NCBI GenBank assembly: GCA_035651595.1
Contig: DASRFJ010000266.1
Coordinates: 1-64,000, forward strand
DNA from: JAFARZ01 sp035651595
Lineage (GTDB): Bacteria; Actinomycetota; Actinomycetes; Streptosporangiales; Streptosporangiaceae
Direction: 5' to 3'
Length of the DNA: 64,000 bases
Shown here: piece by piece, positions 17,940 to 26,228 of the stretch
How the letters are laid out: each line of letters opens with the position of its first letter
Position numbering within the stretch: position 1 is the first letter of the stretch
Made by a program: the position numbers and the translations under genes
Notes under the pieces: generated by a model
What the model was told of the DNA's origin: nothing
Databases searched by the model: none
Seen by the model: the letters and a program-made list of their open reading frames with translations, nothing else

Positions 17940-17997
17940 GATTGACAGGGTTGCATAGAGATCCCGACTCAGGAAAACGCCTGCGTTGCTCCGTTCG

Positions 17998-18558
17998 TCA
18001 GCCAGGGGTGCCTGCCCGGGCGATGCTGGCCATGTAACCAGCGTCGACGATGACCTCCGCGAACATCGCGTATCCCTCCGGGCTGTCCGGCAGCGAGGTG
18101 GCGAGGCCGTCGACGTACCGGTTGAACATGCAGAACGCCGCGGCGATCAGTACCGTGTCGTGGATCTCCCGGTCGGTGGCGCCCGCCTCCCGAGCTGTCG
18201 CGACATCCTGCGTCGATACCTCCTGTCCGCCGCGCTGGATTGCGGCCGCGATCCGGAGCAGCGCCCGGAGCCGCGGCGCGATCGGGGCACCGTCCGGATC
18301 ACGCCGGACCTGATCGACGAGCACCATGCCGCCGGGCAGCTGAGCTGCGGCGAATGCCGCGTGCGAGTCCGTGCAGAAGCTACAGTCGTTGAGCGACGAG
18401 ACGTAGGAGGCGATCAGTTCCCGCTCGCCGCGGCTCAGCGTGCTCTGGCCCCGCAGCAGCACTTCGGCGAGTTCGCACAACGGCTTCGCTGTTTCCGGTC
18501 GGTATTCGAACAAGGCAAGGATTCCGGGCGACTCATTGCCTAGGCTGATGTACGGCAT
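17998..18558 (-). CDS. Carboxymuconolactone decarboxylase/AhpD-like peroxidase-related protein
   Basis: A 187-residue all-helical CMD-family protein with the AhpD-type redox motif CSFCTDSH, the CxxC plus His that reduces peroxides or peroxiredoxins in AhpD. I use ATG 18558 (MPYISLGNESPG), which has GAGGAGC upstream, rather than an earlier start that would run into the operators. It is first in an operon with the TetR gene (58-bp gap) and the broken methyltransferase. The context suggests stress-inducible redox or detoxification work. The exact substrate is not visible. Confidence 0.86.
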   Translation of the reverse strand: MPYISLGNESPGILALFEYRPETAKPLCELAEVLLRGQSTLSRGERELIASYVSSLNDCSFCTDSHAAFAAAQLPGGMVLVDQVRRDPDGAPIAPRLRALLRIAAAIQRGGQEVSTQDVATAREAGATDREIHDTVLIAAAFCMFNRYVDGLATSLPDSPEGYAMFAEVIVDAGYMASIARAGTPG

Positions 18559-18595
18559 GACAGTGCTCCTCGAACTCGGGACCGCGCGCTGATGC

Positions 18596-18625
18596 ATAAC
18601 AGCGTTATTACCATAACACTGTTAT
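18596..18625. promoter_or_regulatory. Twin palindromic TetR-type operators
   Basis: ATAAC-AGC-GTTAT (18596-18608) and ATAACA-C-TGTTAT (18613-18625) are two short dyads with centres 17 bp apart, about 40-65 bp upstream of the CMD start. Paired AT-rich dyads in a GC-rich genome next to an autoregulated TetR gene are strong operator candidates. Binding itself is inferred. Confidence 0.7.
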
Positions 18626-18719
18626 TGTATGTCGGCACGGCCGGCTCGCCAAGAGTTCCATCTCGTGAGATTTCCGTTCTTGGACGCCTCGTGCTGAACA
18701 CGATCCCGCGCTGGTCAAA

Positions 18720-18870
18720 CCCTCGTCAGGCCCGCCGCCCCTCGCACGGCCTAGCCGGCTGGCCGGGCTGGCCGGCTGGTCCACATCCGCGCACCCGCCA
18801 CCCGCGCCCGGCCCGCCACCCGCGCCCGGCCCGCCCTCGCGCCCGGCCCGCCCCTCGCCGCGTAGCCGTT
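18720..18870. repeat. Low-complexity GC repeats in the gap before the MITE-like element
   Basis: Tandem variants of CCGGCTGGCC and CGCGCCCGGCCCGCCAC fill this stretch. I find no coding signal between 18626 and 18980. Confidence 0.6.
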
Positions 18871-18980
18871 CCAATGGTGTGTCGGGACGGCTGCTGTGCT
18901 GGCCACCGCAATGCCCGGTTTGTTCCAGCATAACCCTGCTGTTCGGCGGCCTGCGCGGGAGTACGGAAGCAGCTCGAAAA

Positions 18981-19346
18981 TGATTGCGGACAGTTACCCC
19001 CCAATCTGGACTCTGTTGGCGAATGCGCGCGCATGGCCCGTGCCGGGCGCTGGGCCTGGCCGCTGGGCCTGGCGCCGGGCCTGGCCGGGTGCGCGCAGCC
19101 TGTGCCTGGAGCGCAGCGTGCGGCTACCGGGACAGGAGCGCACCCGCAGTCCGTCAGCAACGTGGAAGATTTCCCCATCGTGGAAGACCGGCCCCCGTGA
19201 ACGGGGGTCCCGCTACCACAAAGGGGAAAACCACCACGCTATCGAGGCCCATCAAGCCAGCCGCCGGCCCACCGGGCACCCAGCGGCCCGGGCAAACCCC
19301 GGAATAAGCCAACGGGTTCCACTTTGGGGGTAAATGACCGCAATCA
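18981..19346. repeat. Full-length MITE-like repeat (copy B)
   Basis: The inverted ends are TGATTGCGGACAGTTACC at 18981 and its imperfect complement ending CCGCAATCA at 19346. The interior (about 366 bp in all) has GC-rich GGGCCTGGCCG iterations, then a fold-back block from about 19160 to 19240, then the ATTCCGGGG-type arm. Copy D (35351-35748) is the same sequence inverted, clearly similar along its length. No transposase is encoded. Similarity to D continues about 35 bp past the right end, so true borders are uncertain. Confidence 0.8.
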
Positions 19347-19562
19347 TCTGGCGCGCCTGGCGATGCGCCCGAAATAAGAAGGTATGCGTCGATTTGCGGG
19401 CATGGGCAGCCCATTCACACCTGCGCGCGCGACGGACAGCGTGGGCGAGGAGAGGGCAGTGCTGGGGCGGGGGCGGCAAGCACAGCAATGAACGATGGGA
19501 GAAGCGCGGCCGTGCGGTCCGACAATGGCGCTAACTGTCGATTGCGGTCGAGGGAGTGGCTG

Positions 19563-20672
19563 ATGAGCGGTGGGCGCCTCACGGCGGTGTTCGGGCAGCT
19601 GGGGCTCACTCAGGTCCGGTATGTGTCGCCGGTGCGCCGCGGCGCGGCGCGAGGGCTCGCCGGGCGGGTGTATGCGCAGGTCGAGCGCGACTTCGGCGTG
19701 CTCGCGCCGCCGGTGGCGCTGCACTCCCCCGCGCCCGAGATCATGGCCGCGAGCTGGCTGATGCTGCGCGAGGTCCTGGTCGTGGCCGGCGACGCGGGCC
19801 GGACCGCCAAGGAGGCCGTCGCCGCGGCGGTCTCGCGAGGCAACACGTGCCCGTGGTGCATCACCGTGCATAGCTCGACCTTCGCCGGGCTCTCGGGCAG
19901 TGGGCTCTCGGGCAGTGGGCTCTCGGGCAGTGGGGTCACCGATCCCAGGCTGCGGGCGATCGCCGCGTGGGCCACGGACAGCGGAACCGAGGAAGGCGCG
20001 CTCCGGCAGCAGCCGGCAGTCACCGCCGGACAGGCGCCCGAGCTGACGGGGACCGCCGTCATCCTGCACTACTTCAACCGCATGGTGAACGTCTTCCTCA
20101 CCGAGGTCCCGCTCCCGCCGGGAGTCCCGAAGATGATGCTGCGCCCCGTCATGCGGGTGCTCGGCCGCGGCATCCAGGCGGCGGCCGGCCAGCCGCATCA
20201 GCCCGGCGCGTCCCTGGACCTGCTGCCGGCCGCGTCGCTGCCCCGCGACGTGTCCTGGGCGGCCAGCAGCCCGGTGGTCGCCGACGCCTTCGCGCGCGCC
20301 TGCGGCGCCGTCGAGGCGGCCGCCGAACACACCGTGCCGTCACCGGTCCGCGACCTCGTCATGACCGAGCTGGGCAACTGGCACGGCGAGCCGCGCGGCC
20401 CGAGCCGCGCGTGGGCGGACGGCCCGGTCGCGACCCTGCCTGCGGCACACCGCCCGGCCGGGCGGCTCGCGCTGCTCACCGCGCTCGCCTCCTATCAGGT
20501 CGACCGCAAGGTCGTCGACGAGTTCCGCGCCCGCGGGGCCAGCGAAGGGGCCAGCGAAGGGGCCAGCGAAGGGGCCAGCGACGCGGCGCTGATCGAGCTG
20601 ACGTCGTGGGCCAGCCTCGCCGCTGCCCGCCGCGCGGGCACGTGGATCTCGGCCGGGGTCAGCGCTTCCTGA
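19563..20672 (+). CDS. CMD/AhpD-like protein (two-domain, CPWC motif)
   Basis: A 369-residue carboxymuconolactone decarboxylase-like protein with the redox motif NTCPWCITVHSS, as in AhpD-type alkylhydroperoxidases. It also has the family blocks VYAQVERDFGVLAPPVALHSPAPE and GTAVILHYFNRMVNVFL. ATG 19563 is chosen for its GAGGGAG ribosome site. Two in-frame repeats stand out: LSGSG three times (15-bp units near 19889-19933) right after the active site, and GASE four times (12-bp units near 20536-20583) in a C-terminal loop. It is not linked to the first CMD gene by operon. Confidence 0.82.
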   Translation: MSGGRLTAVFGQLGLTQVRYVSPVRRGAARGLAGRVYAQVERDFGVLAPPVALHSPAPEIMAASWLMLREVLVVAGDAGRTAKEAVAAAVSRGNTCPWCITVHSSTFAGLSGSGLSGSGLSGSGVTDPRLRAIAAWATDSGTEEGALRQQPAVTAGQAPELTGTAVILHYFNRMVNVFLTEVPLPPGVPKMMLRPVMRVLGRGIQAAAGQPHQPGASLDLLPAASLPRDVSWAASSPVVADAFARACGAVEAAAEHTVPSPVRDLVMTELGNWHGEPRGPSRAWADGPVATLPAAHRPAGRLALLTALASYQVDRKVVDEFRARGASEGASEGASEGASDAALIELTSWASLAAARRAGTWISAGVSAS

Positions 20673-21135
20673 TCAGGCGCCGCCGGTAGCCGAAGCTTCC
20701 GGCGGCGGCAAGTATCGCGACCCCGCCAAGCGCGAACAGCGAGCCGTCCTGGAGTCCGGCGGTTCCGCCGCCTCCGGTGGCCGGCGGAGCCGTGACCGAC
20801 GAGGTGTGCGTCACCGTGACCGTCACCGTCGGGGTCACCCTGATGGTGGGCGTCACCGTCGTGCGCGGGGTCACCGTCGTGCGCGGGGTCACCCTGGAGG
20901 TCGGACCAACCGTGGCAGACGGAGTCGCGGTGGGGCTGCCGGCCGATGTCGGCGGGGCAGAGCCGCTCGCCGAGGGGAAGAATGTCGTCGCTGACGCCGA
21001 CGGCGACGACGAGGACGTGCAGCCGGCGACCGCGGCGGCGCCCAGCGCCGCCACGATGGCGCAGCCGGCCGCGTTCAGCATGACGCGAAGCGCGGTCCCT
21101 TTAATGGGTATGCGCACGCTTTTCAGGTACCCCAT
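20659..21135 (-). CDS. Lipoprotein with Thr/Pro stalk and C-terminal membrane anchor (candidate sortase substrate)
   Basis: A 158-residue secreted protein starting at ATG 21135. A hydrophobic signal ends in a lipobox-like AAVAGC (Cys about 35). A Ser/Pro/Thr stalk with 7-residue repeats (TPRTTV) follows, then APPATGGGGT. It ends with a hydrophobic helix and RRRLIRKR, the sorting-signal layout of wall proteins, although PPATG is not a canonical LPxTG. It is divergent from the sortase gene 75 bp away, which makes an enzyme-substrate pair plausible. Its stop overlaps the 3' end of the convergent CMD-like gene. Confidence 0.72.
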   Translation of the reverse strand: MGYLKSVRIPIKGTALRVMLNAAGCAIVAALGAAAVAGCTSSSSPSASATTFFPSASGSAPPTSAGSPTATPSATVGPTSRVTPRTTVTPRTTVTPTIRVTPTVTVTVTHTSSVTAPPATGGGGTAGLQDGSLFALGGVAILAAAGSFGYRRRLIRKR

Positions 21136-21209
21136 CCGCCAATTGTGAACCCAGGCCGACGGGCGGAGGATGATGTTACCAACGACACGCGGCGAAGGGT
21201 CGGCTCCGA

Positions 21210-21935
21210 GTGCGCGACGCGAAGTGGCGGCACATAGCCGGATTCCGCGTGGTCGTGTCGTGGCCGCAGGAAGGGCTGGCCCCGCCGCCCAGCGGCCATG
21301 CGAATCGACGGGCACGGGTCGCCGGCGTAGCCGGCACGCTGCTGCTGGTCGTCGGGCTGTCGCTGGTGGGCTTCGCGGTGGTCGCGCAGCGGCACGCGCC
21401 GCAACCGTCCGCCGGGGCGGCCGGCTCCACCGGGTCGGCGGACCGCCCGGGCCAGCCGCTGAGCCGGTCGGTGCCGGTGCGGGTCGACATCCCCGCGATC
21501 GGCGTGCACTCGAAACTGCTGCACCTCGGGATCAACGCGGACGGCACGATCCAGGTCCCGTCCATCGAGACCAGTGCCGGCCTGGCGGCGTGGTACAAGT
21601 ACTCGGCGACGCCGGGTCAGCTCGGCACGTCGGTCATCGAGGGCCACGTCGACGACCGCAGGGGTCCCGCCGTGTTCTTCCGGCTCGGCGCGCTCCGTCC
21701 GGGTGACGCGATCGACGTGACGCTCGCGGACGGAGTCACCGCCGTGTTCCATGTCACCGGCGTGCGCGAATACAGCAAGTCTCGGTTCCCCGCGGGAACC
21801 GTCTACGGCCCGGCGGCCTTCCCCGCCCTGCGCCTGATTACCTGCGGCGGCGCTTTCGACAGCGCGACCGGGCACTACCTGAGCTCCACGGTCGTCTTCG
21901 CGTACCTGGTCAAGGCGCGGGAACGCCTACCATGA
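21210..21935 (+). CDS. Class F-type sortase
   Basis: A 241-residue membrane-anchored transpeptidase. One N-terminal helix (about residues 38-58, VAGTLLLVVGLSLVGFAVVA) precedes the sortase barrel. The catalytic His is in VIEGHVDD and the Cys in LRLITCGGAFD. The usual Arg lies downstream but I cannot place it exactly. Class F enzymes attach wall proteins in actinobacteria or have unknown substrates. It is divergent from a candidate substrate. Its 3' end overlaps the convergent beta-propeller gene by 26 bp. GTG 21210 is used; internal starts are possible. Confidence 0.88.
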   Translation: MRDAKWRHIAGFRVVVSWPQEGLAPPPSGHANRRARVAGVAGTLLLVVGLSLVGFAVVAQRHAPQPSAGAAGSTGSADRPGQPLSRSVPVRVDIPAIGVHSKLLHLGINADGTIQVPSIETSAGLAAWYKYSATPGQLGTSVIEGHVDDRRGPAVFFRLGALRPGDAIDVTLADGVTAVFHVTGVREYSKSRFPAGTVYGPAAFPALRLITCGGAFDSATGHYLSSTVVFAYLVKARERLP

Positions 21936-24387
21936 ACGCTCCCTGGCTCTGCGTGGTAGCGATCGAGCCGATCGCGGTGGTGGCCGGCCCGGCCGCGGCG
22001 AGCGCGGTGATGTGGTAGGCGGCGGTGAGCCCGTCCAGCGGCGACCGGGTCCACGCTGTCCCGCCGGCCGATGTCCACGCCGCCGGCGCGGCCTGCCCGG
22101 GCGGTCCGAACTCGCCGACGGCGGTGAAGCCGCGGGCGCCAGCGATCAGCGCGGTGAACGTCGTGCCCGGGCCCGGCGCGGCGAACGGCACGCGTCGCCA
22201 GGTCGCGCCGCCGTTCGCGGAGAACGCGGCGAACGGCACCACGCCGTCCCTGGTCGTCGCCTGACCGAGCGCGACCATCCTGCTTCCCTTGACCGCGACC
22301 TGCTGAAGCACGGCGGATGATGCCCCGGCCGGCAGCGGCAGCACGATCGTCGTCCAGGACCGTCCGTTGCTGGTCGTCCACACCGCGGGCTCGCCGTCGC
22401 GCGAGCCGGCCGACACGAACCCGTGCGCGTCGGCGGCGACCGCGAACACCTGGCCGCCGGTCAGGCCACTGGCCTGATGCCACGAGGTCAGGTCCGCCGA
22501 CCACCACACGCCGCCGCGGCCGCCCTGGTCGCCGCCGGCGACATACCCGGCCGGTCCCGCCGCGACGTCGACCGCGGGCGCCCCGGCCAGATCCTGCGCG
22601 ATGTTCCCGGCCGCTGGCTGCCAGGTGACCGCGTCGGCGGAGGTGAACACGAGCGGGCCGGGCACGCCCACCGCCAGCCACCCGTCCGGCCCGCGGGTGA
22701 TGCCGGTGAGCGCGGCGAGGTGATCCTGCCCCGAGGTCAGCGCCGCCGACGACATCAGCGCCCACGAACCGCCGTGCTGCCTGCGCCAGATCGCCGGGTA
22801 CCCGTTCGCGCTGCCGACCGCCACTTGCACGTCGCCGGCCGCGGCCATCCCGTTCACCGCGAGTTCGGGGACCACGGCGCCGGGGATGCTCGCGAGCGGC
22901 ACCGAACGCACGCTGCCGGCCGGCTTCGCTTCCAGCAGCACCCCCTGCTGGCCCACCTCGCTGGCGACGGTGGATCCGGCCGCCACCACGGTGCCGCCAG
23001 CGGTGACCGCCGGGCTGAGCGCCGATTCGCCGGTCGCGGCGCCGAGCGAACCGGTCGGGGCCCACCCCGTGCCGGTCCCGCTGCCGGTGTAGGCGACGAT
23101 CGTCCCCGCCGCGTTCTGACCGGTCACCGCGAAGCCGCCGGTGCCCCCGGCGACCGCCGTGGGACGCCAGCCGCCGGCCGCGTCGATCGTTCCCGCGTAC
23201 TGCCAGTGCTGGCCGTTCGGAGAAAAATAAGTAACCCCATCTGGCCGCACCGCCAGGAACCCCGCGGCGTCGGACGCGAGCCCGACGATGCCGCCGGCGG
23301 GGAGCGTCACCCGCGTCCACGACGAGCCGCCGTCCGTGCTCAGCCATACGGCCGCGTACGTCACCGTGCCGCGGGCGACGGTGCCGGCGATCACCGTGGC
23401 CGGCCCGTGCGCGGCGGCGGAATAGACGTCGCGCAGCGTCTCCCCCGGGCCCAGCGCCAGCCGCGGTTGCCGCCAGCTCATCCCGTCTCGGGAGACCCAC
23501 AGCCCGTCGGCGCCCCCGGCGGCGAACCCGCTCGCGGTGGCCGTCAGGACCCGCACCTGGGTGGCCGTGCGGCGCGGCGCGATGCCGTGCGCCGCGGCCA
23601 GCGTCCAGGTCAGTCCGTCGCGGCTGGTCCAGATCGCCCGCGGGCCCACGGCCAGCCAGCCAGCCGGCCCGCCGGCGATCCGGGTGGCCGCGCCGCCGAG
23701 CGGCGATTCGCCGTCAGCCAGCGCCCGGACCTGGGCCAGCCGCCAGCTCGCGCCGCCGTCGCCCGACACGTAGAACTGCTGCCGCACCTGCCCGTCGCTG
23801 AGTTCGGAGCCCGCGGTGACGATTGTCCCGTGGTAACCCGCGATGCCGTCGATCCGCTGGAACACACCGCGGCCCAGCTGGCCGGAATACATGCCGATGG
23901 TCCGGGGCGCCGACGGGGGCGCCGGCTTGCTCGCCACCGTGTGCCTCGCCTGGCCGGACCGGGGACCGTGACCGGTCAGCAGCGTGACCGCCACGGCGGC
24001 GACCGTGCCGAGCACCGCGGTCGGCAGCGCCACCGCCGCCACGCGGCGACCGCGGCGCGGCGGTCGCGGCGCCGTCACGTACTCCTGGGTTACCAGGACG
24101 GGAGCGGCGAGCGGCACGGGAACCGCACGAGGGCGCGCGTGCCGTCCCTGGTACTTCGCCTGCGTCCGCCATCTCGCGACCGGGCCCGGCTGCTCGGCCC
24201 ACGGCTCGGGGACATCCCATTCGAAGCCCGACTCGAGCCATAGCCGCTGCGACCGCTGCCAGGGCGAACGGCCGGGCTCCGGCGCGGCCATGCTGGGCTC
24301 GAATCCCGGACCTCCCGGCCTGCCGTGCACGGCAGGTGTATCGCCGAGTTCACTGTTCTCACTCGACAAACTACTGTAAGTATCCAT
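21910..24387 (-). CDS. Membrane-anchored extracellular beta-propeller (BNR/Asp-box repeats)
   Basis: An 825-residue type II membrane protein. About 115 cytoplasmic residues rich in Pro and Arg precede one transmembrane helix (VAAVALPTAVLGTVAAVAVTLL, about 117-138). About 680 extracellular residues follow, carrying repeated Asp-box-like turns (SGDGGASW, STDGGSSW, SRDGMSW, SADAVTW) roughly every 45-60 residues. This pattern predicts a sialidase-type beta-propeller without visible glycosidase residues, so a binding or sensory role is more likely. Neighbouring sortase and wall-protein genes fit a cell-surface locus. It is divergent from the kinase-LLM gene. Confidence 0.8.
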   Translation of the reverse strand: MDTYSSLSSENSELGDTPAVHGRPGGPGFEPSMAAPEPGRSPWQRSQRLWLESGFEWDVPEPWAEQPGPVARWRTQAKYQGRHARPRAVPVPLAAPVLVTQEYVTAPRPPRRGRRVAAVALPTAVLGTVAAVAVTLLTGHGPRSGQARHTVASKPAPPSAPRTIGMYSGQLGRGVFQRIDGIAGYHGTIVTAGSELSDGQVRQQFYVSGDGGASWRLAQVRALADGESPLGGAATRIAGGPAGWLAVGPRAIWTSRDGLTWTLAAAHGIAPRRTATQVRVLTATASGFAAGGADGLWVSRDGMSWRQPRLALGPGETLRDVYSAAAHGPATVIAGTVARGTVTYAAVWLSTDGGSSWTRVTLPAGGIVGLASDAAGFLAVRPDGVTYFSPNGQHWQYAGTIDAAGGWRPTAVAGGTGGFAVTGQNAAGTIVAYTGSGTGTGWAPTGSLGAATGESALSPAVTAGGTVVAAGSTVASEVGQQGVLLEAKPAGSVRSVPLASIPGAVVPELAVNGMAAAGDVQVAVGSANGYPAIWRRQHGGSWALMSSAALTSGQDHLAALTGITRGPDGWLAVGVPGPLVFTSADAVTWQPAAGNIAQDLAGAPAVDVAAGPAGYVAGGDQGGRGGVWWSADLTSWHQASGLTGGQVFAVAADAHGFVSAGSRDGEPAVWTTSNGRSWTTIVLPLPAGASSAVLQQVAVKGSRMVALGQATTRDGVVPFAAFSANGGATWRRVPFAAPGPGTTFTALIAGARGFTAVGEFGPPGQAAPAAWTSAGGTAWTRSPLDGLTAAYHITALAAAGPATTAIGSIATTQSQGAFMVGVPAP

Positions 24388-24562
24388 GGCAGGCGTCAGT
24401 CCATCTCGCTCGCCTGTCTAAGTTGCTCACTGCGCGGGATCGGTCCGCCAGTGCGATGCTACACAAAGAGGTCTCTTCGCTACAAGAGGTCATTTACCGG
24501 GCATCCGAACGACAGTGGTGCTTGTTCCGGGACAGCCAACCACTCCCGCGCGCAGACTGAAG

Positions 24563-26050
24563 GGTGTGGATCCAGTTGTGCCGCTTCCCGATCCCGCGCT
24601 GGTCGTGCTCGTCGGGCCGTCCGGGTCCGGGAAGTCGACCTGGGCGGCCGGGTGTTACCGCCCGGACGAGGTGGTCTCGTCGGACCGGCTGCGCGCGGTG
24701 GTGGGTAGCGGCGAGCACGACCTGGACGCGTCGGCCGACGCGTTCGCGCTGCTTGACCACATAGTGGCGGCCAGGCTGCGCCGCCGGCTGACCGCGGTGG
24801 TCGACACGCTCGGCCTCGACCCGGAGCGCCGCCTCGGCTACCTCGCGCTTGCCCGGAGCAGCGGCCTGCCCGCGGTCGCCGTCCTCGTCGACACCGATCC
24901 GGCGGAATGCCGCCGCCGGAACCGGCACCGCGACCTGCCGGTGCCGGCGCCCGCGCTGGAGGGCCAGTTCCGGCGGATGAAGGCGGCCGCCGCGGAGCTT
25001 GCCGCCGAAGGCTGGGACCTGGTCACCACCGCGACGCAGGCTCAGCTCGAGGCCTCGCATACGCCGGGCGCGCGGCTGGCGGCCAGCCGGCAACGCGAGC
25101 AGCCGGTCCGGATGGGCCTGGTGCTGCAGTTGTCGCGTTTCCCCTGGGATAGCAGCGACCCGGCGGGACCGGCACGGTGGCTGGCCGCGGTGGCCCGCGC
25201 CGCCGTCGAGGCCGGCTTGCGGGGCATCGCGCTGATGGACCACCTGATCCAGATCCCCCAGGTCGGCCGCGCCTGGGAGCCGATCCCCGAGCCATGGGTC
25301 ACGCTCGGGATGCTGGCCGGCCTGGAGCCGAGCCTCCGCCTCGGCACGCTGGTGACGCCCGTGACGTTCCGCGCGCCAGGCATCTTGGCCAAGACCGTGG
25401 CCACGCTTGACGCGCTGAGCGGCGGACGAGCGTTCTGCGGCATCGGGGCCGGCTGGTGGGAGCGCGAGCATGCCGGCTTCGGCCTGCCGTTTCCGCCGGC
25501 CCGGACCAGGCTCGATGACCTGGAGTCGGCCATCGAGACGCTTCGCGCGCTCTGGCAGCCCGGCACCAAGCCGTACCACGGCGAGCGGGTCAGCCTGCCA
25601 GAAACCACCTGCTACCCGAGGCCGGCGTCGCGGATCCCGGTCATCGTCGGCGGCAGCGGCGAGAAACGGACGCTGGCCATCGCCGCCAGGCTCGGCGACG
25701 GCTGCAACCTCCCCGCGGACCTGGGCACGCTGGACCGCAAGCTCGCGATCTTCCGCCAGCACTGCCTGGCTGCCGAGCGCGATCCGGCCGAGGTGGAGGT
25801 GACCGTGCTCGACGTGCCGGTCATCGGCAAGGACCGGGACGACGCCGCGTCGATCGTGGCGCGACTGCGCGGCCGGACCAGCGCGGCCGCATTCGCGCGG
25901 CAGCATCACGCCGGAACCGCCGACGAGCACATCGGCCGCTACCGGCTGCTGGCGGACCGCGGCGTGACGACCGTGTTCGTCTCCCTCCCCCATCTGACCA
26001 GCCCAGAGGACGTGCTGCGGCTCGGTCCGATCGCCGCTGCCTTCGGCTGA
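24563..26050 (+). CDS. Fusion: P-loop (PNK-like) kinase plus LLM-class flavin/F420-dependent oxidoreductase
   Basis: One continuous frame joins two enzymes. Residues 1-175 (counting from GTG 24563) are a P-loop kinase of the AAA_33/polynucleotide-kinase type: LVGPSGSGKSTWAAG, then VVSSDRLRAVVG, and a lid RRRNRHRDLPVP. From about 180 (VRMGLVLQLSRFPWD) the chain is a luciferase-like monooxygenase/F420-dependent oxidoreductase barrel with LGTLVTPVTFRAPGILAKTVATLDALSGGR and GIGAGWWEREH. The reading frame could also begin at GTG 24515. No intact stop or start lies between the parts. The partnership is not explained by any pathway I recognise; both motif sets look intact. Confidence 0.85.
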   Translation, partial: GVDPVVPLPDPALVVLVGPSGSGKSTWAAGCYRPDEVVSSDRLRAVVGSGEHDLDASADAFALLDHIVAARLRRRLTAVVDTLGLDPERRLGYLALARSSGLPAVAVLVDTDPAECRRRNRHRDLPVPAPALEGQFRRMKAAAAELAAEGWDLVTTATQAQLEASHTPGARLAASRQREQPVRMGLVLQLSRFPWDSSDPAGPARWLAAVARAAVEAGLRGIALMDHLIQIPQVGRAWEPIPEPWVTLGMLAGLEPSLRLGTLVTPVTFRAPGILAKTVATLDALSGGRAFCGIGAGWWEREHAGFGLPFPPARTRLDDLESAIETLRALWQPGTKPYHGERVSLPETTCYPRPASRIPVIVGGSGEKRTLAIAARLGDGCNLPADLGTLDRKLAIFRQHCLAAERDPAEVEVTVLDVPVIGKDRDDAASIVARLRGRTSAAAFARQHHAGTADEHIGRYRLLADRGVTTVFVSLPHLTSPEDVLRLGPIAAAFG

Positions 26051-26189
26051 GCAGCCGGGGTGCGTAGCGCGCCGTGTGGGGCGCCGCGTGGGCGCCGAAA
26101 AGAACTAATCGTTGCCGTTTGGTCACAGGTTTGCGTAGTTGTCGGGATCTGCCCGTAGGTGTGCGGTAGTCCCGGCTAACGTGTTGACC

Positions 26190-26209
26190 CATCCGGAAAA
26201 CCCCGGATG
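26190..26209 (+). promoter_or_regulatory. Hairpin in the leader of the secreted protease-like gene
   Basis: CATCCGG and CCGGATG (loop AAAACC) lie 20-39 bp upstream of the start, just after a TTGACC that could be a -35 box. It may be an operator or an mRNA hairpin. No known riboswitch is recognised. Confidence 0.35.
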
Positions 26210-26228
26210 TCTTCCACTTGGGGAGGAA

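Noticed and set aside
18896..19333. Possible small protein inside the MITE-like repeat (conserved V-E-D-F-P peptide also readable in other copies)
   Set aside because: The peptide is shared only because the DNA repeat is shared. Frames break between copies, and there is no consistent start or ribosome site.
22423..24243. 606-codon plus-strand frame over the beta-propeller gene
   Set aside because: Arg/Gly-rich antisense shadow with no domain. The minus-strand frame has a membrane helix and Asp-box repeats.
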